From Denitratimonas sp037478135 (GTDB lineage: Bacteria > Pseudomonadota > Gammaproteobacteria > Xanthomonadales > Xanthomonadaceae), in NCBI RefSeq assembly GCF_037478135.1, contig NZ_JBBHDV010000006.1, positions 62,001 through 126,000 of the forward strand: a stretch of DNA of 64,000 bases. Direction: 5' to 3'. Position 1 is the stretch's first letter; each line of letters starts with the position of its first letter. Of this stretch, positions 39,396-50,077 are shown in pieces. Both the position numbers and the translations under genes were made by a program. Under the pieces are notes generated by a model. It was not told where the DNA came from and did not search any database. It saw only the letters and a list, made by a program, of their open reading frames with translations.

Positions 39396-40252
39396 GCCTG
39401 CCGCGCCGGCTCTGGGCGGCGTTCGTCGCGCGCCCGCTCGGGATGCCGGTGCCGCCCAATTTCTTCGCACTGGCGGCATTCGGTTTGCTGGGTGCCTTTG
39501 TCAGCCCGGGTTTCTGGGTACTCGGCGCCGGGCTGGAAATCGCCTATCTGGCATGGCTGGCCAACAACCGCCGTTTCCGCGCCACGCTGGACGCCCACTC
39601 CGATGCCGATGACCCGGCCGAACGCCGCTACCGCCACCTGCTCGACGGTCTTTCCGGCGAACGTCGTGCCCGCCAGCAGGCGCTGGAACAGCGTGCCAGC
39701 GACATCATCGCGCTGTTGCAGGCCGACCCGATCATGCGCACCCATACCGACAGCATCGAGCAATTGGTCTGGCTGCATCTGCGCATGCTCAGCGCCGGCC
39801 AGGCGATCAGCCAGGTGGTGGCGACCGCCGGCGAGGAAAGCGAACGCCTGCAACAACAGGAAGACCAGATCGACTCCCGTCTGGCGCAGCCGGATCTGGA
39901 CAGCGAGCTGCGCCGCAGCCTGCAACAGCAAAAGCAGGTCATCGATGCGCGCCAGTCCGCACACCTTGAAGCGGCGCGGCGCAAGGAACGCATCCACGCC
40001 GAACTGGCCCGCATCGACCAGCAGGTCGCGCTGATCCGCGAACAGGCATTGCTGTCCGGCGATGAGCGCCGCATCGGCAGCTCGCTCGACGCGCTGACCT
40101 CGGCCTTCAACGAGGCCGACCGCTGGCTCGACAGCCAGCGTGATCTGCTCGGCGCGCTGGATCTGGATGAAACCGCCTCACTGCCCTCGCGCGTATTGCG
40201 CGGCGGCCGCACCCCGTCTTCGAAACGCGCGCCCGAAGGAGTCTCCCGATGA
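39392..40252 (+). CDS. Membrane-anchored coiled-coil protein of the PspA operon
   Basis: 286 residues with no family that I recognise. Two hydrophobic helices near the N-terminus (FFALAAFGLLGAFVSPGFWV and the following GLEIAYLAWLA) are followed by about 220 residues of charged, Gln/Arg-rich predicted coiled coil. Both ends overlap neighbours by ATGA, so it is translated with the ATPase and the OmpA fusion. It could link the cytosolic ATPase or PspA to the membrane; this is inference from topology. Confidence 0.8.
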   Translation: MSLPRRLWAAFVARPLGMPVPPNFFALAAFGLLGAFVSPGFWVLGAGLEIAYLAWLANNRRFRATLDAHSDADDPAERRYRHLLDGLSGERRARQQALEQRASDIIALLQADPIMRTHTDSIEQLVWLHLRMLSAGQAISQVVATAGEESERLQQQEDQIDSRLAQPDLDSELRRSLQQQKQVIDARQSAHLEAARRKERIHAELARIDQQVALIREQALLSGDERRIGSSLDALTSAFNEADRWLDSQRDLLGALDLDETASLPSRVLRGGRTPSSKRAPEGVSR

Positions 40253-41961
40253 AAGCCCTCCGCTTTGCCTGCTGCACCTCGCCTGGCACCGCCCATCAGC
40301 GCGGTGGCGCGATCGGTATCGTCATCACCCTGCTGCTGGTGCTGGGCCTGCTGGCGCTCGGCGGCTGGCTGGTATTGCGTGACACCCGCCCCGGCGATCC
40401 AGGCGATTCTCCCGGCACCGCCATGCAGATCCGCGACCGTGCGATCAATGCACCGGACCCGATCGAACCACTGACCACGCTGCCGGTGCTGGACGCCGCC
40501 GCGCCCTACCAGCCGCAGGGCGACATCATCGATGTGGACATCAGCGAATACGCCGGCTACGCCGGCCTGGTCGTCGCCAATGGCGGTCTGGCGCCGAACC
40601 CGGATTCGTTCTTTGCAAGGAATTACGGTTTCCAGGTGCGTCTGGTGCTGGCCGAGGAAGAAGGCTGGTCCAAGCTCAACAACGGCCGTATCGCAGCCTC
40701 GGTGACGACGGCCGATGCGCTGGCCGTGCTCGGACGCCAGTTCGACATCGTGGTGCCGGCGCAGATCGGTTTTTCGCGCGGCGCCGACCAGGTTGTCGTG
40801 GATACCGGCATCACCTCGGTCAACCAGCTCAAGGGCAAGACCCTGGCGGCCTCGCAGTTCAACGAAAGCGAATTCTTTATCCGTTACCTCGCCTCCGAAG
40901 CCAGCGTGCCGGTCAAGGTGCTGCGCGATCTGGACGCCAAACCGGCGGCGAACGAACTGGGGCTGGTGTTCTACGAGGACGCCTTCGTCGCCTGCGATGC
41001 CTACGAGGCTGAGCGCGCGAGCCGCGAGCCGCGCCTGCACGGCTGCGTCGGCTGGTCGCCGCGCACCGACGAGGTCGTGGCCGCCTCCGGCGGCGGCGCC
41101 AAGGTGCTGGTGTCCAACCGCAACCTGCTGATCATCGCCGACCTGCTGCTGGTCAACCGCGGCTTCGCGCAAAACCATCCCGAATGGGTCAAGGGACTGG
41201 TGCACGGCCTGCTGGAAGGCAACCGTCTGGTACGCGACCAGCCCGACGCGCAACTGGACACCATCGCGCGCGCCTTCGACTGGAGCCGCGCCGATACCGA
41301 GGCCGAACTGCGCAAGGTGCATCTGTCCAACCTGCCGGAGAACCTGGCCTTCTTCAACGGCCAGATCGACGCGGCCGGCTCGTTCCAGGGCATCTACCAG
41401 TCCTCGGTGCTGGCCTACGGCAATCTGGTCCGCAACCCGGCCGATCCGACGCGTTTCGTCGACAGCACGCACCTGGATGCGCTCGCCGCCGACGGCCAGT
41501 TCGCCCACCAGACCATCGCGATCGCGCCGATCCGTACCGGCAGCGGCACCATTTCGCTGGAAGGCGATGCGTTGCTGAGCCGCGACATCCGCTTCTTCTT
41601 CGAACCCAACTCGGCAGTGCTGGAGCGCGACGCGCCGCAGAACCTGCAATATCTGGAAACCATCCGCAATTACCTTCAGGTCAGCCCCGGCTCGATCGTG
41701 CTGCTGCGCGGCCATGTCGACGACGCGCGCCGGGCCGAATTCGAGAAACAGGGCGGCCAGGCACTGGTCCGCAACATGGCACTGAAGGCGATGGAACTGT
41801 CGCGCCAGCGCGCGCAGGCGGTGCGTGAGGCGCTGCTGCAACGCTATCCGAACATCCCCGAATCGCGGCTGGAACTGGTCGGACGCGGCTGGGAAGAGCC
41901 GGCCGGCCCCGACAGCGACCAGAACCGCCGCGTCGAGGTGCAATGGTTCACGCTCGAATGA
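40249..41961 (+). CDS. Substrate-binding-protein/OmpA fusion, membrane anchored
   Basis: 570 residues. One N-terminal membrane helix (GIVITLLLVLGLLALGGWLVL, about 24-44); a periplasmic binding-protein-like region (about 95-410) of the NMT1/SsuA type, with TGITSVNQLKGKTLAASQFN; then an OmpA C-terminal domain (about 440-570: IRFFFEPNSAVLERDAPQNL, LVGRGWEEPAG, NRRVEVQW) expected to hold peptidoglycan. There is no ABC transporter permease nearby, so the binding domain is more likely a sensor or scaffold than an importer part. ATGA overlaps occur at both ends. Confidence 0.85.
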   Translation: MKALRFACCTSPGTAHQRGGAIGIVITLLLVLGLLALGGWLVLRDTRPGDPGDSPGTAMQIRDRAINAPDPIEPLTTLPVLDAAAPYQPQGDIIDVDISEYAGYAGLVVANGGLAPNPDSFFARNYGFQVRLVLAEEEGWSKLNNGRIAASVTTADALAVLGRQFDIVVPAQIGFSRGADQVVVDTGITSVNQLKGKTLAASQFNESEFFIRYLASEASVPVKVLRDLDAKPAANELGLVFYEDAFVACDAYEAERASREPRLHGCVGWSPRTDEVVAASGGGAKVLVSNRNLLIIADLLLVNRGFAQNHPEWVKGLVHGLLEGNRLVRDQPDAQLDTIARAFDWSRADTEAELRKVHLSNLPENLAFFNGQIDAAGSFQGIYQSSVLAYGNLVRNPADPTRFVDSTHLDALAADGQFAHQTIAIAPIRTGSGTISLEGDALLSRDIRFFFEPNSAVLERDAPQNLQYLETIRNYLQVSPGSIVLLRGHVDDARRAEFEKQGGQALVRNMALKAMELSRQRAQAVREALLQRYPNIPESRLELVGRGWEEPAGPDSDQNRRVEVQWFTLE

Positions 41962-44159
41962 GCACCACACCGCCTCCGCAACGGCCGCGCGCGTGGCGCC
42001 TGCTGCGCATCGCGCTGATCGGGGTGGCGCTGTCTCTGGTCAGCGCCAACGTGCTGCTCAACACTGCGCTGCTCGAACCGCTGCTCAACCGCAAACCGGA
42101 AAAATTCACCTTGGAATGGCAGCGCGGCCTGATGCTGTGGCCCGGCCACATCACGCTGTGGGATGTGGACATGCGCGGCCAGGCGCGGCGCAACGCGTGG
42201 CGGATCCAGGCCGAAAAGGTCAGCGGTCGCATCGCGCTGTGGCCGCTGCTGCGCAAGGAACTGCGCTTCACTGCGATCCACGGCCAGGCACCCCGGATCG
42301 CGGTGCAGCGGATGGACAACGACATCGCCCCGATGCCACCGCGCGACAACGCCTTGCGGCTGGTATTCCAGAATGTGGAAGTGGATTCGCCGCTGCATTT
42401 TTCCTTCAACCAGCTTGAGATCAGCGGCCACGCGAAGGCGCGGGCAAGCTGGCGCCATCAGCTGCGCGGCGGCGAGTTCGCACTGGAACCCTCCACCCTG
42501 CAACTGGACGACGCCAGCGCGCGGCGCGGTGAACGCGAACTGCTGCGCGAACTGCAACTGGAAGCACAGGCGCAGATTTCCCCGCACCGCCGGCGCGAAC
42601 ATCCCGGCCTTGCGATGCTGGCGCTGCTGCAACTCGACGCGCACCTGGACGGCGCCACGCCGGGCATCGAACTGGCCGTGGACGACAGCTTCGATGTCAG
42701 CTCGGAACTGTATCCGGGGCTGGGCACGCTGGCTGCGCATGTGCGGCTGGATCACGGCCAGATCGGCAACGAGAGCGAGCTGCTGCTGCGCACCCCGATC
42801 CGCGCCGTGACTCATGCCGGCAACCACGCCGATGACGACGCGCTGCTGCGGTTGGATGCCGGCGATGGCCGTTTGCGCATGCAACTGGATCTGCCACCCG
42901 TCGCGGACCTGCTGCAACGCGCCCGCGCGCGGCTGCGGCTGGATTCCAACCAGCTTCCATTGCCGCCCTGGGAGCCGCACTGGGATCGGATCGAAGGCGA
43001 AGTCGATCTACATGCGCGCTTTTCCTCGCTGGCACTGGTGCAGCCGCTGCTGACGAAACTGCGCGGTTTCACCCTGGACGGTCGCGGCGATGTCGAAGGC
43101 CGCATCCTGCTGGCCGAAGGGCAACTGGCAGCCGGCACCGAAGTCACCGTGCACGAGGCTGATTTCAAATTGCAGGCCTATTCGCACCTGTTCCACGGCG
43201 CGGCCCGCGCCCGTGCACGCTTCACCCCGGGCGAGGACGGCCAGCCGCAGGCCCACGCCGAAGTGCGGCTGGATCGCTTCGACCTGTCACCCGCCAGTGA
43301 CGGGGCGCAGGTGCTGGGTTCAGGCCGCGACCTGCTGCTGGAGCTGGTCACCAGTGGCAATCTGATGCAGATGCGCGACCGGCTCGATGCGCGTCTTCAG
43401 TTCAGCGATGTGCGCCTGCCCGATCTTTCCCGCTTCAACCGCTACCTGCCGCGCGATGGCGTGCAACTGCTGTCCGGCAGCGGCCGCATCGGCGCCGACA
43501 TGCGGATGCAGGTGCCACGGGACCGCAACGGCGGCCGCCTGCGCCTGGCCGCCTCCGGCGCAGCGCTGCGACTGGGCGAGATGGTGTTGCGCAGCGATCT
43601 GGATATCGACGCACAACTGGAAGCCGGCAGCCTGGAAGACCGCCACTTCTCGCTGCCCGGCACCCGCATCTCGCTGCGCCGCGCCGCAATCATCGAGCCC
43701 GCCGACGAACGCGTCGAAAACTGGTGGGCCAGCGCCGACATCCGCAATGGCCAGGTCACGCTGGGCGAACCACTGGACCTGACCGCTTCAGCCCAGGTCG
43801 ACATGCTCAACATCGCGCCGCTGCTGTCGATGTTCGCGCAACGCAAACGCTTCCCGCGCTGGATCAGGCGCACGATCGATGCCGGCCAGACCAAGGTTTC
43901 AGCGCAGGTCGAAATGCGCGGCCAGCGCGTGACGCTGGACCACGTCTTCGCCAGCAACGAGCGTTTCGACGTGCAGGCGCGCCTGCGCCTGGGCGAACAA
44001 AAGCCGGACGGCCAGCTCTACGCGCGCTGGGGCCTGCTCGGCATGGGCGTGCAACTGGCCCACGGCGAACGCGAATTCCATCTGGCCGGTGCGAAGAAAT
44101 GGTTCGACGAACAGGCCGCCTACCTGCCCAAACCCCGCTCCCCGCCGCGCACGCCGTAA
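41958..44159 (+). CDS. AsmA-like predicted envelope protein ending the PspA operon
   Basis: 733 residues: an N-terminal membrane helix (LLRIALIGVALSLVSANVLL) and a long beta-rich periplasmic region with repeated alternating hydrophobic strands (for example GLMLWPGHITLWDVDMRGQ). The pattern resembles AsmA/YhdP/DUF748 proteins, thought to form lipid-carrying grooves between the membranes. I rank the AsmA-like call as likely but not certain, since no short diagnostic motif exists. ATG 41958 overlaps the previous stop as ATGA; an upstream in-frame ATG at 41943 is less likely. A MITE-like repeat follows. Confidence 0.7.
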   Translation: MSTTPPPQRPRAWRLLRIALIGVALSLVSANVLLNTALLEPLLNRKPEKFTLEWQRGLMLWPGHITLWDVDMRGQARRNAWRIQAEKVSGRIALWPLLRKELRFTAIHGQAPRIAVQRMDNDIAPMPPRDNALRLVFQNVEVDSPLHFSFNQLEISGHAKARASWRHQLRGGEFALEPSTLQLDDASARRGERELLRELQLEAQAQISPHRRREHPGLAMLALLQLDAHLDGATPGIELAVDDSFDVSSELYPGLGTLAAHVRLDHGQIGNESELLLRTPIRAVTHAGNHADDDALLRLDAGDGRLRMQLDLPPVADLLQRARARLRLDSNQLPLPPWEPHWDRIEGEVDLHARFSSLALVQPLLTKLRGFTLDGRGDVEGRILLAEGQLAAGTEVTVHEADFKLQAYSHLFHGAARARARFTPGEDGQPQAHAEVRLDRFDLSPASDGAQVLGSGRDLLLELVTSGNLMQMRDRLDARLQFSDVRLPDLSRFNRYLPRDGVQLLSGSGRIGADMRMQVPRDRNGGRLRLAASGAALRLGEMVLRSDLDIDAQLEAGSLEDRHFSLPGTRISLRRAAIIEPADERVENWWASADIRNGQVTLGEPLDLTASAQVDMLNIAPLLSMFAQRKRFPRWIRRTIDAGQTKVSAQVEMRGQRVTLDHVFASNERFDVQARLRLGEQKPDGQLYARWGLLGMGVQLAHGEREFHLAGAKKWFDEQAAYLPKPRSPPRTP

Positions 44160-44176
44160 GGAACCTCTGAGCAAGC

Positions 44177-44279
44177 CGTCATTCCGGCGAAAGCCGGGCC
44201 TCCAACAGCCGAATGGCTGGTCATCCAGCTCTCCGGCAAGTCATTGAAAAGTTCGATCCCGGCTTTCGCCTGGATGACG
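44177..44279. repeat. MITE-like element with 22-base terminal inverted repeats
   Basis: CGTCATTCCGGCGAAAGCCG begins the left end (44177-44198), and the right end (44258-44279) is its inverted copy with two mismatches. A small CAGCC/GGCTG hairpin lies between. This resembles the widespread GTCATTCC-type palindromic elements of proteobacteria. It has no coding capacity. Confidence 0.75.
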
Positions 44280-44403
44280 TTATGAGACTTGATCAGAGTT
44301 TCCCTGGCCTTGCCGCCCATCCCGGCGCCACCTCCGGTGCGGCCCGGCCTGCAAGGCGGGCTATCATTCCGGGCCTTGCCCCACTCGCCCCACGGCCTTT
44401 TGC

Positions 44404-45774
<1,371 letters not shown>

Positions 45775-45847
45775 ACACGCGGCACATCCGCAATATCCCG
45801 CTTCCGCCGTGGCTGCGCGCGCAGCGGCGGCGGGTTACAGTGACCGC

Positions 45848-46405
45848 ATGTCCACACCCGCGCCCCGCCTTGCCACCTACGACGACCTGCTCGCGCTGCC
45901 ACCCCACCGGGTAGGCGAGATCGTCGATGGCACGTTGTACAGCCATCCGCGCCCGGCACCCAGACATGCCCAAGCCGGCTCTGCACTGGGTTTCGAGCTT
46001 GGCGCGCCCTTCCATCAGGGACGCGGTGGCCCGGGCGGCTGGTGGATCCTGTTCGAGCCGGAATGTCATCTGGACGGCCATGTGCTGGTACCCGACTTCT
46101 CCGGTTGGCAGCGTGAGCGCATACCGACTCTGCCCGAAACAGCGTGGTTCGAGCTAGCACCGGACTGGGTCTGCGAAATCCTTTCACCCGCCACCGCACG
46201 GCTGGACCGGGTCCGGAAAATGCCGATCTACGCCCAGGCCGGCGTTCACCATCTATGGCTGATCGACCCGGAGCTGCGTACGCTGGAAGCCTACGAACGT
46301 CGCGACGCACACTGGCTGCTGACCGCCAGCCACTCCGAAGAGGACGTGGTGCGGATTCCACCCTTCGACGCCATCGAACTGGAACTGGGCCTGCTCTGGG
46401 CCTGA
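45848..46405 (+). CDS. Uma2 family PD-(D/E)xK nuclease-fold protein
   Basis: 185 residues of the Uma2 (DUF820) family, whose restriction-enzyme-like fold suggests nuclease activity, though the cellular role is unknown. Active-site candidates are all present: Asp in VLVPDFSGW, Glu in DWVCEILSP and Lys in DRVRKMPIYAQAGVHHLWLIDP. It lies between cbs and the gamma-lyase gene on the same strand. ATG 45848 (MSTPAPRLATYDDLLALP) matches the usual family start. Uma2 genes are scattered by transfer and are often found singly. Confidence 0.88.
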   Translation: MSTPAPRLATYDDLLALPPHRVGEIVDGTLYSHPRPAPRHAQAGSALGFELGAPFHQGRGGPGGWWILFEPECHLDGHVLVPDFSGWQRERIPTLPETAWFELAPDWVCEILSPATARLDRVRKMPIYAQAGVHHLWLIDPELRTLEAYERRDAHWLLTASHSEEDVVRIPPFDAIELELGLLWA

Positions 46406-46541
46406 ACCCGGAAGCAAAGCGCCCAACCACCCCACCACATCCCGTCTACCTGTCTGGATGGCAGGCGCGCCGTTGTATCCGGGCATGAGCTGATGCCCGC
46501 TGCGCAACCTGGCCACGGCCAGCACACGGCCATCAACAGCT

Positions 46542-47741
46542 ATGATGGAAACCTTTTCCCAGCATGTGAATGCACGCATGAACCACCCCAAGTCCCACGG
46601 TCTTGGCACCCTTGCCATCCACGCCGGCCAATCTCCTGATCCGTCCACCGGCGCGGTGATGACGCCGATCTACGCTACTTCGACGTACGTGCAGCAAAGC
46701 CCCGGCGTGCATCAGGGCTTCGAATACAGCCGCAGCCACAACCCCACCCGCTTCGCTTACGAGCGCTGCGTGGCGGCGCTGGAAAGCGGCCAGCACGGCT
46801 ACGCCTTCGCCTCCGGCCTGGCCGCAACCTCCACGGTGCTGGAAGCGCTGGATGCCGGCAGCCATGTGATCTGCATGGACGATGTCTACGGCGGCACCTT
46901 CCGCCTGCTGGAAGGCGTGCGGCGCCGCTCGGCCGGCATCCAGACCAGCTTTGTCGACCTGAACGACATGGACGCGCTGGCCGCCGCCGTGCGCCCGGAA
47001 ACCCGGCTGATCTGGTGCGAAACCCCGACCAACCCGCTGCTGAAGATCGTCGATCTGGAGCGTCTGGCCGAGTTCGCCCGCAAGCGCAACATCCTGCTGG
47101 CCGTGGACAACACCTTCGCCTCGCCGATCCTGCAGCGCCCGCTGGAACTGGGCGCGCATCTGGTGATGCATTCGGCCACCAAATACCTCAACGGCCACTC
47201 CGACATCGTCGGCGGCATCGCCGTGGTCGGTGACGATGCCGAACTGGCCGAAAAGATGACCTATCTGCAGAACGCGGTTGGCGGGGTGCAGGGGCCGTTC
47301 GACAGCTTCCTCGCGCTGCGCGGACTGAAGACGCTGCACCTGCGCATGCGCGCGCACTGCGACAACGCGCTGGAACTGGCGCAGTGGCTGCAAACCCATC
47401 CGAAGGTGGAAAAGGTCATCCATCCGGGCCTGAACTCGCACCCGCAGCACGCGCTGGCCAAGCGCCAGATGCACGGCTTCGGCGGCATGATCAGCGTCTA
47501 CGTCAAGGGCGGCCTGGACGGCGCGCGGCGCACGATGGAACGCACCGAACTGTTCGCCTGCGCCGAGTCGCTGGGCGGCGTGGAAAGTCTGGTCAACCAT
47601 CCGGCGATCATGACCCACGCCTCGGTGCCAGCCGCCAGCCGGGAAAAACTCGGCATCCACGACAATCTGATCCGGCTTTCGGTCGGCGTCGAGGATGTCG
47701 CGGACCTGCGCCGTGATCTGGATGACGCGCTGAACGGCTGA
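46542..47741 (+). CDS. Cystathionine gamma-lyase/gamma-synthase (PLP-dependent)
   Basis: 399 residues of the Cys/Met PLP family. PLP lysine in LVMHSATKYLNGHSD, substrate loop YSRSHNPTRFAYERCVAALE, and cofactor segment AFASGLAATSTVLEALD. The family motifs do not cleanly separate lyase from synthase; the nearby cystathionine beta-synthase favours cleavage of cystathionine to cysteine. ATG 46542 and ATG 46578 (MNHPKSHGLG) are both possible starts; neither has a clear ribosome site, and the second gives the more usual length of 387. Confidence 0.88.
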   Translation: MMETFSQHVNARMNHPKSHGLGTLAIHAGQSPDPSTGAVMTPIYATSTYVQQSPGVHQGFEYSRSHNPTRFAYERCVAALESGQHGYAFASGLAATSTVLEALDAGSHVICMDDVYGGTFRLLEGVRRRSAGIQTSFVDLNDMDALAAAVRPETRLIWCETPTNPLLKIVDLERLAEFARKRNILLAVDNTFASPILQRPLELGAHLVMHSATKYLNGHSDIVGGIAVVGDDAELAEKMTYLQNAVGGVQGPFDSFLALRGLKTLHLRMRAHCDNALELAQWLQTHPKVEKVIHPGLNSHPQHALAKRQMHGFGGMISVYVKGGLDGARRTMERTELFACAESLGGVESLVNHPAIMTHASVPAASREKLGIHDNLIRLSVGVEDVADLRRDLDDALNG

Positions 47742-47871
47742 TCCCAAGTCCTGCCCGCCACCGCCAGTGCAGGCGGTGGCGGATACCCCGGCTGACCTGC
47801 ATCACCTCCGGTTGCAACGCGCGGCCCTACAATGGCGCGCATGTTTCCCCTCTATCGCAAGGAATTCCGCC

Positions 47872-48798
47872 ATGTCGCTTGATCCTGCCGTGCGCCAGCG
47901 CATCCAGTCGCTGCTGGACGAAAATGCCGTCGTGCTGTTCATGAAGGGCGTACCGGGTGCGCCGCAATGCGGCTTCTCGGCCAAGGCTTCCGGCATCCTG
48001 GAAAGCCTCGGCGTCGACTACGCCGGCGTCAACGTGCTGGCCGATGCGGAGATCCGCGAAGGCATCAAGGCCTACGGCAACTGGCCGACGATCCCGCAGC
48101 TGTACATCAAGGGCGAACTGGTCGGCGGCAGCGACATCATCGCCGGGCTGATGGACAGCGGCGAGCTGTTCGGCCTGCTCGGTGTGCCGGCGCCGGACCG
48201 TACTCCGCCGCAGATCAGCATCACCGCCGCCGCCGCCGACGCGATCCGCGGCGCGATGGCCGACGCAAACGGCATGGCGCTGCACCTTTCCATCGGCGCC
48301 CGCTACGAAGCCCAGTTCCAGCTGGCCCCGGCCGGTGCCGGTGATGTGGTTTCCGAATCGCAGGGCATCAAGGTGCATTTCGATCTGGCCAGTGCGCAGC
48401 GCGCACGCGGGCTGGAAATCGACTGGGTCGAAGACGTGCGCGGCGCCGGCCTGGTGATCCGCAACCCGAATGCACCGCCGCCGGTCAAATCCATCAGCGT
48501 GCGCGAACTGCACGACCGCATCGCCGCCGGCAGCATAGACGTGATCGACATCCGCCCGGCTCAGGCCCGCGCCGTCGCGCCGTTCCCACCGCCGCACGAA
48601 GTCCTCGACGAAGGTTCGCGCGCGCGCCTGGAAGCCCTGCCCAAGGAAATGCCCATCGCGTTCCTGTGCCACCACGGCCAGTCCTGCCGCCAGGCCGCCG
48701 AGCATTTCCGCAGCCTCGGCTTCCACGATCTCTACAACGTCGAAGGCGGCATCGACGCCTGGTCGGTCGAAATCGATCCAGCGGTGCCACGCTACTGA
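47872..48798 (+). CDS. Monothiol glutaredoxin fused to A-type-carrier-like and rhodanese domains
   Basis: 308 residues with three parts. A Grx4/GrxD domain (about 1-105) has the CGFS motif (GAPQCGFSAKASGIL), which binds a [2Fe-2S] cluster with glutathione. A HesB/IscA-like domain (about 110-205, ending LVIRNPNAPPPVKS) lacks the three cysteines of true A-type carriers. A rhodanese domain (about 210-308) has cysteines in FLCHHGQSCRQAAEHF. The combination suggests a role in Fe-S cluster handling and persulfide sulfur. AAGGAA precedes ATG 47872. This fusion is typical of Xanthomonadales. Confidence 0.9.
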   Translation: MSLDPAVRQRIQSLLDENAVVLFMKGVPGAPQCGFSAKASGILESLGVDYAGVNVLADAEIREGIKAYGNWPTIPQLYIKGELVGGSDIIAGLMDSGELFGLLGVPAPDRTPPQISITAAAADAIRGAMADANGMALHLSIGARYEAQFQLAPAGAGDVVSESQGIKVHFDLASAQRARGLEIDWVEDVRGAGLVIRNPNAPPPVKSISVRELHDRIAAGSIDVIDIRPAQARAVAPFPPPHEVLDEGSRARLEALPKEMPIAFLCHHGQSCRQAAEHFRSLGFHDLYNVEGGIDAWSVEIDPAVPRY

Positions 48799-48899
48799 TA
48801 CCGGTCGCAGCGGCGACAATGTCAAGAATCGTCAACTCCCGCCGAAATCCGCAAAATCGCGGAAAAGCCGCGCCAATTGCGTTATTTTCCTGACTGGGT

Positions 48900-48935
48900 C
48901 CACATCGGAAACACCCGCGCGTACTTCCGATGTGG
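48900..48935 (+). promoter_or_regulatory. Inverted repeat upstream of the small lipoprotein gene
   Basis: CCACATCGGAA (48900-48910) pairs perfectly with TTCCGATGTGG (48925-48935) across 14 bases, 36 bases before the gene. It could be a leader hairpin or a protein-binding site. Confidence 0.35.
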
Positions 48936-48971
48936 CCCCGATGATCGTGTGTCACGACAGGGAGATCGGCC

Positions 48972-49292
48972 ATGGGCACCCACCGGCGACTGGCAAGCGC
49001 CACGATGATCAGCCTAAGCGCGCTGCTGGCGGGCTGCGGGCAGTCCGCTGAATCACAAGCCGCCAGCGCCTGCGAGGCCGAGGCCGAACAGCGCTCGCAG
49101 GGCAAGATGCTGCAGGTGGACAGCAAGGCACTGCTGCACAGCGTGAAGCTGGAAGACAACGGCATCTACACGATGCAGGCGCCGGTCACCTTCGATACCG
49201 GCCTGCAATCCGAATACGCCCAGACCCTGACCTGCCGGGTGCAGATCAGTGACGGGCAAGCGCGCGTGGTCGGCATCACCTTCGTCTTCTGA
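48972..49292 (+). CDS. Small predicted lipoprotein, unknown function
   Basis: 106 residues with a lipoprotein signal (SALLAGCGQ); ATG 48972 follows AGGGAGA. The mature part is acidic, contains two further cysteines (SACEAEAEQ and TLTCRVQI) that could pair, and ends in short beta strands. I recognise no family. Confidence 0.75.
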   Translation: MGTHRRLASATMISLSALLAGCGQSAESQAASACEAEAEQRSQGKMLQVDSKALLHSVKLEDNGIYTMQAPVTFDTGLQSEYAQTLTCRVQISDGQARVVGITFVF

Positions 49293-49426
49293 TCCACTCT
49301 GCGGCGCGGGCGATGATCCGCGCCGGCCGGCGGTGTACCATGTCGCGCTCGCACGCGGCGCATCCCGCGCCCGCCGGAGCCATCCCGCTTGAGCATCGCC
49401 CTCTTTCCTACCGGGCCGTCGCCACG

Positions 49427-50047
49427 ATGATCGCGCATCGTGGCTGCCTTTTCATCGTCTCGGCCCCGTCCGGTGCCGGCAAGTCCTCGCTGGTCAATGC
49501 CGTGCTGAAACGCGAGCCTGGCATCTCGCTGTCGATTTCCTTCACCTCGCGCGCACCACGCCCGAGCGAGCGCCACGACGAGCACTACCACTTCGTCAGC
49601 GCCGACACCTTCCGCAGCATGATCGCGGCCGGGGATTTCTTCGAATATGCCCAGGTCCACGGCGACTACAAGGGCACCGCGCGCCAGTCGGTGGAACCGT
49701 TGCTCGCCGACGGTCGCGATGTGCTGCTGGAGATCGACTGGCAGGGCGCGCGCCAGGTGCGCGAGAAAGTGCCGGACTGCGTCACCATCTTCATCCTGCC
49801 GCCCTCGCGCCAGGAACTGGAACGCCGCCTGCGCACCCGCGCCCAGGACAACGAGGAAACCATCCTGCGCCGGCTCGCCGATTCGCGTGGTGAAATCGAA
49901 CACGCGCACGAGTTCGACTACATCGTCATCAACCAGGATTTCGAACAGGCGGTCGAGGACATCTGCGCCATCGTGCGCAGCCAGCGCCTGCGCTGCCCGG
50001 CCCAGGCGCAGCGCCACGAGGAACTGATCCAGGCCCTGCTGCGCTGA
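49427..50047 (+). CDS. gmk: Guanylate kinase
   Basis: Phosphorylates GMP to GDP. 206 residues: P-loop SAPSGAGKSSL, GMP-binding SFTSRAPRPSE, and the lid region REVQRRLR-like LERRLRTRAQDNEE. ATG 49427 begins MIAHRGCLFIVSAP at the family start; an upstream in-frame ATG would add about 38 unconserved residues. It is followed by rpoZ and spoT, the conserved gmk-rpoZ-spoT order. Confidence 0.97.
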   Translation: MIAHRGCLFIVSAPSGAGKSSLVNAVLKREPGISLSISFTSRAPRPSERHDEHYHFVSADTFRSMIAAGDFFEYAQVHGDYKGTARQSVEPLLADGRDVLLEIDWQGARQVREKVPDCVTIFILPPSRQELERRLRTRAQDNEETILRRLADSRGEIEHAHEFDYIVINQDFEQAVEDICAIVRSQRLRCPAQAQRHEELIQALLR

Positions 50048-50077
50048 ACCGCCCGCCACCTCCTTCAGCGACAGGAT

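Noticed and set aside
40249..41961. The binding-protein/OmpA fusion as part of an ABC importer
   Set aside because: No permease or importer ATPase gene is nearby, and the protein carries its own membrane and peptidoglycan anchors.
45848..47741. Uma2 plus neighbour as a defence island
   Set aside because: The flanking genes are housekeeping sulfur metabolism, and no other defence-type gene is present.
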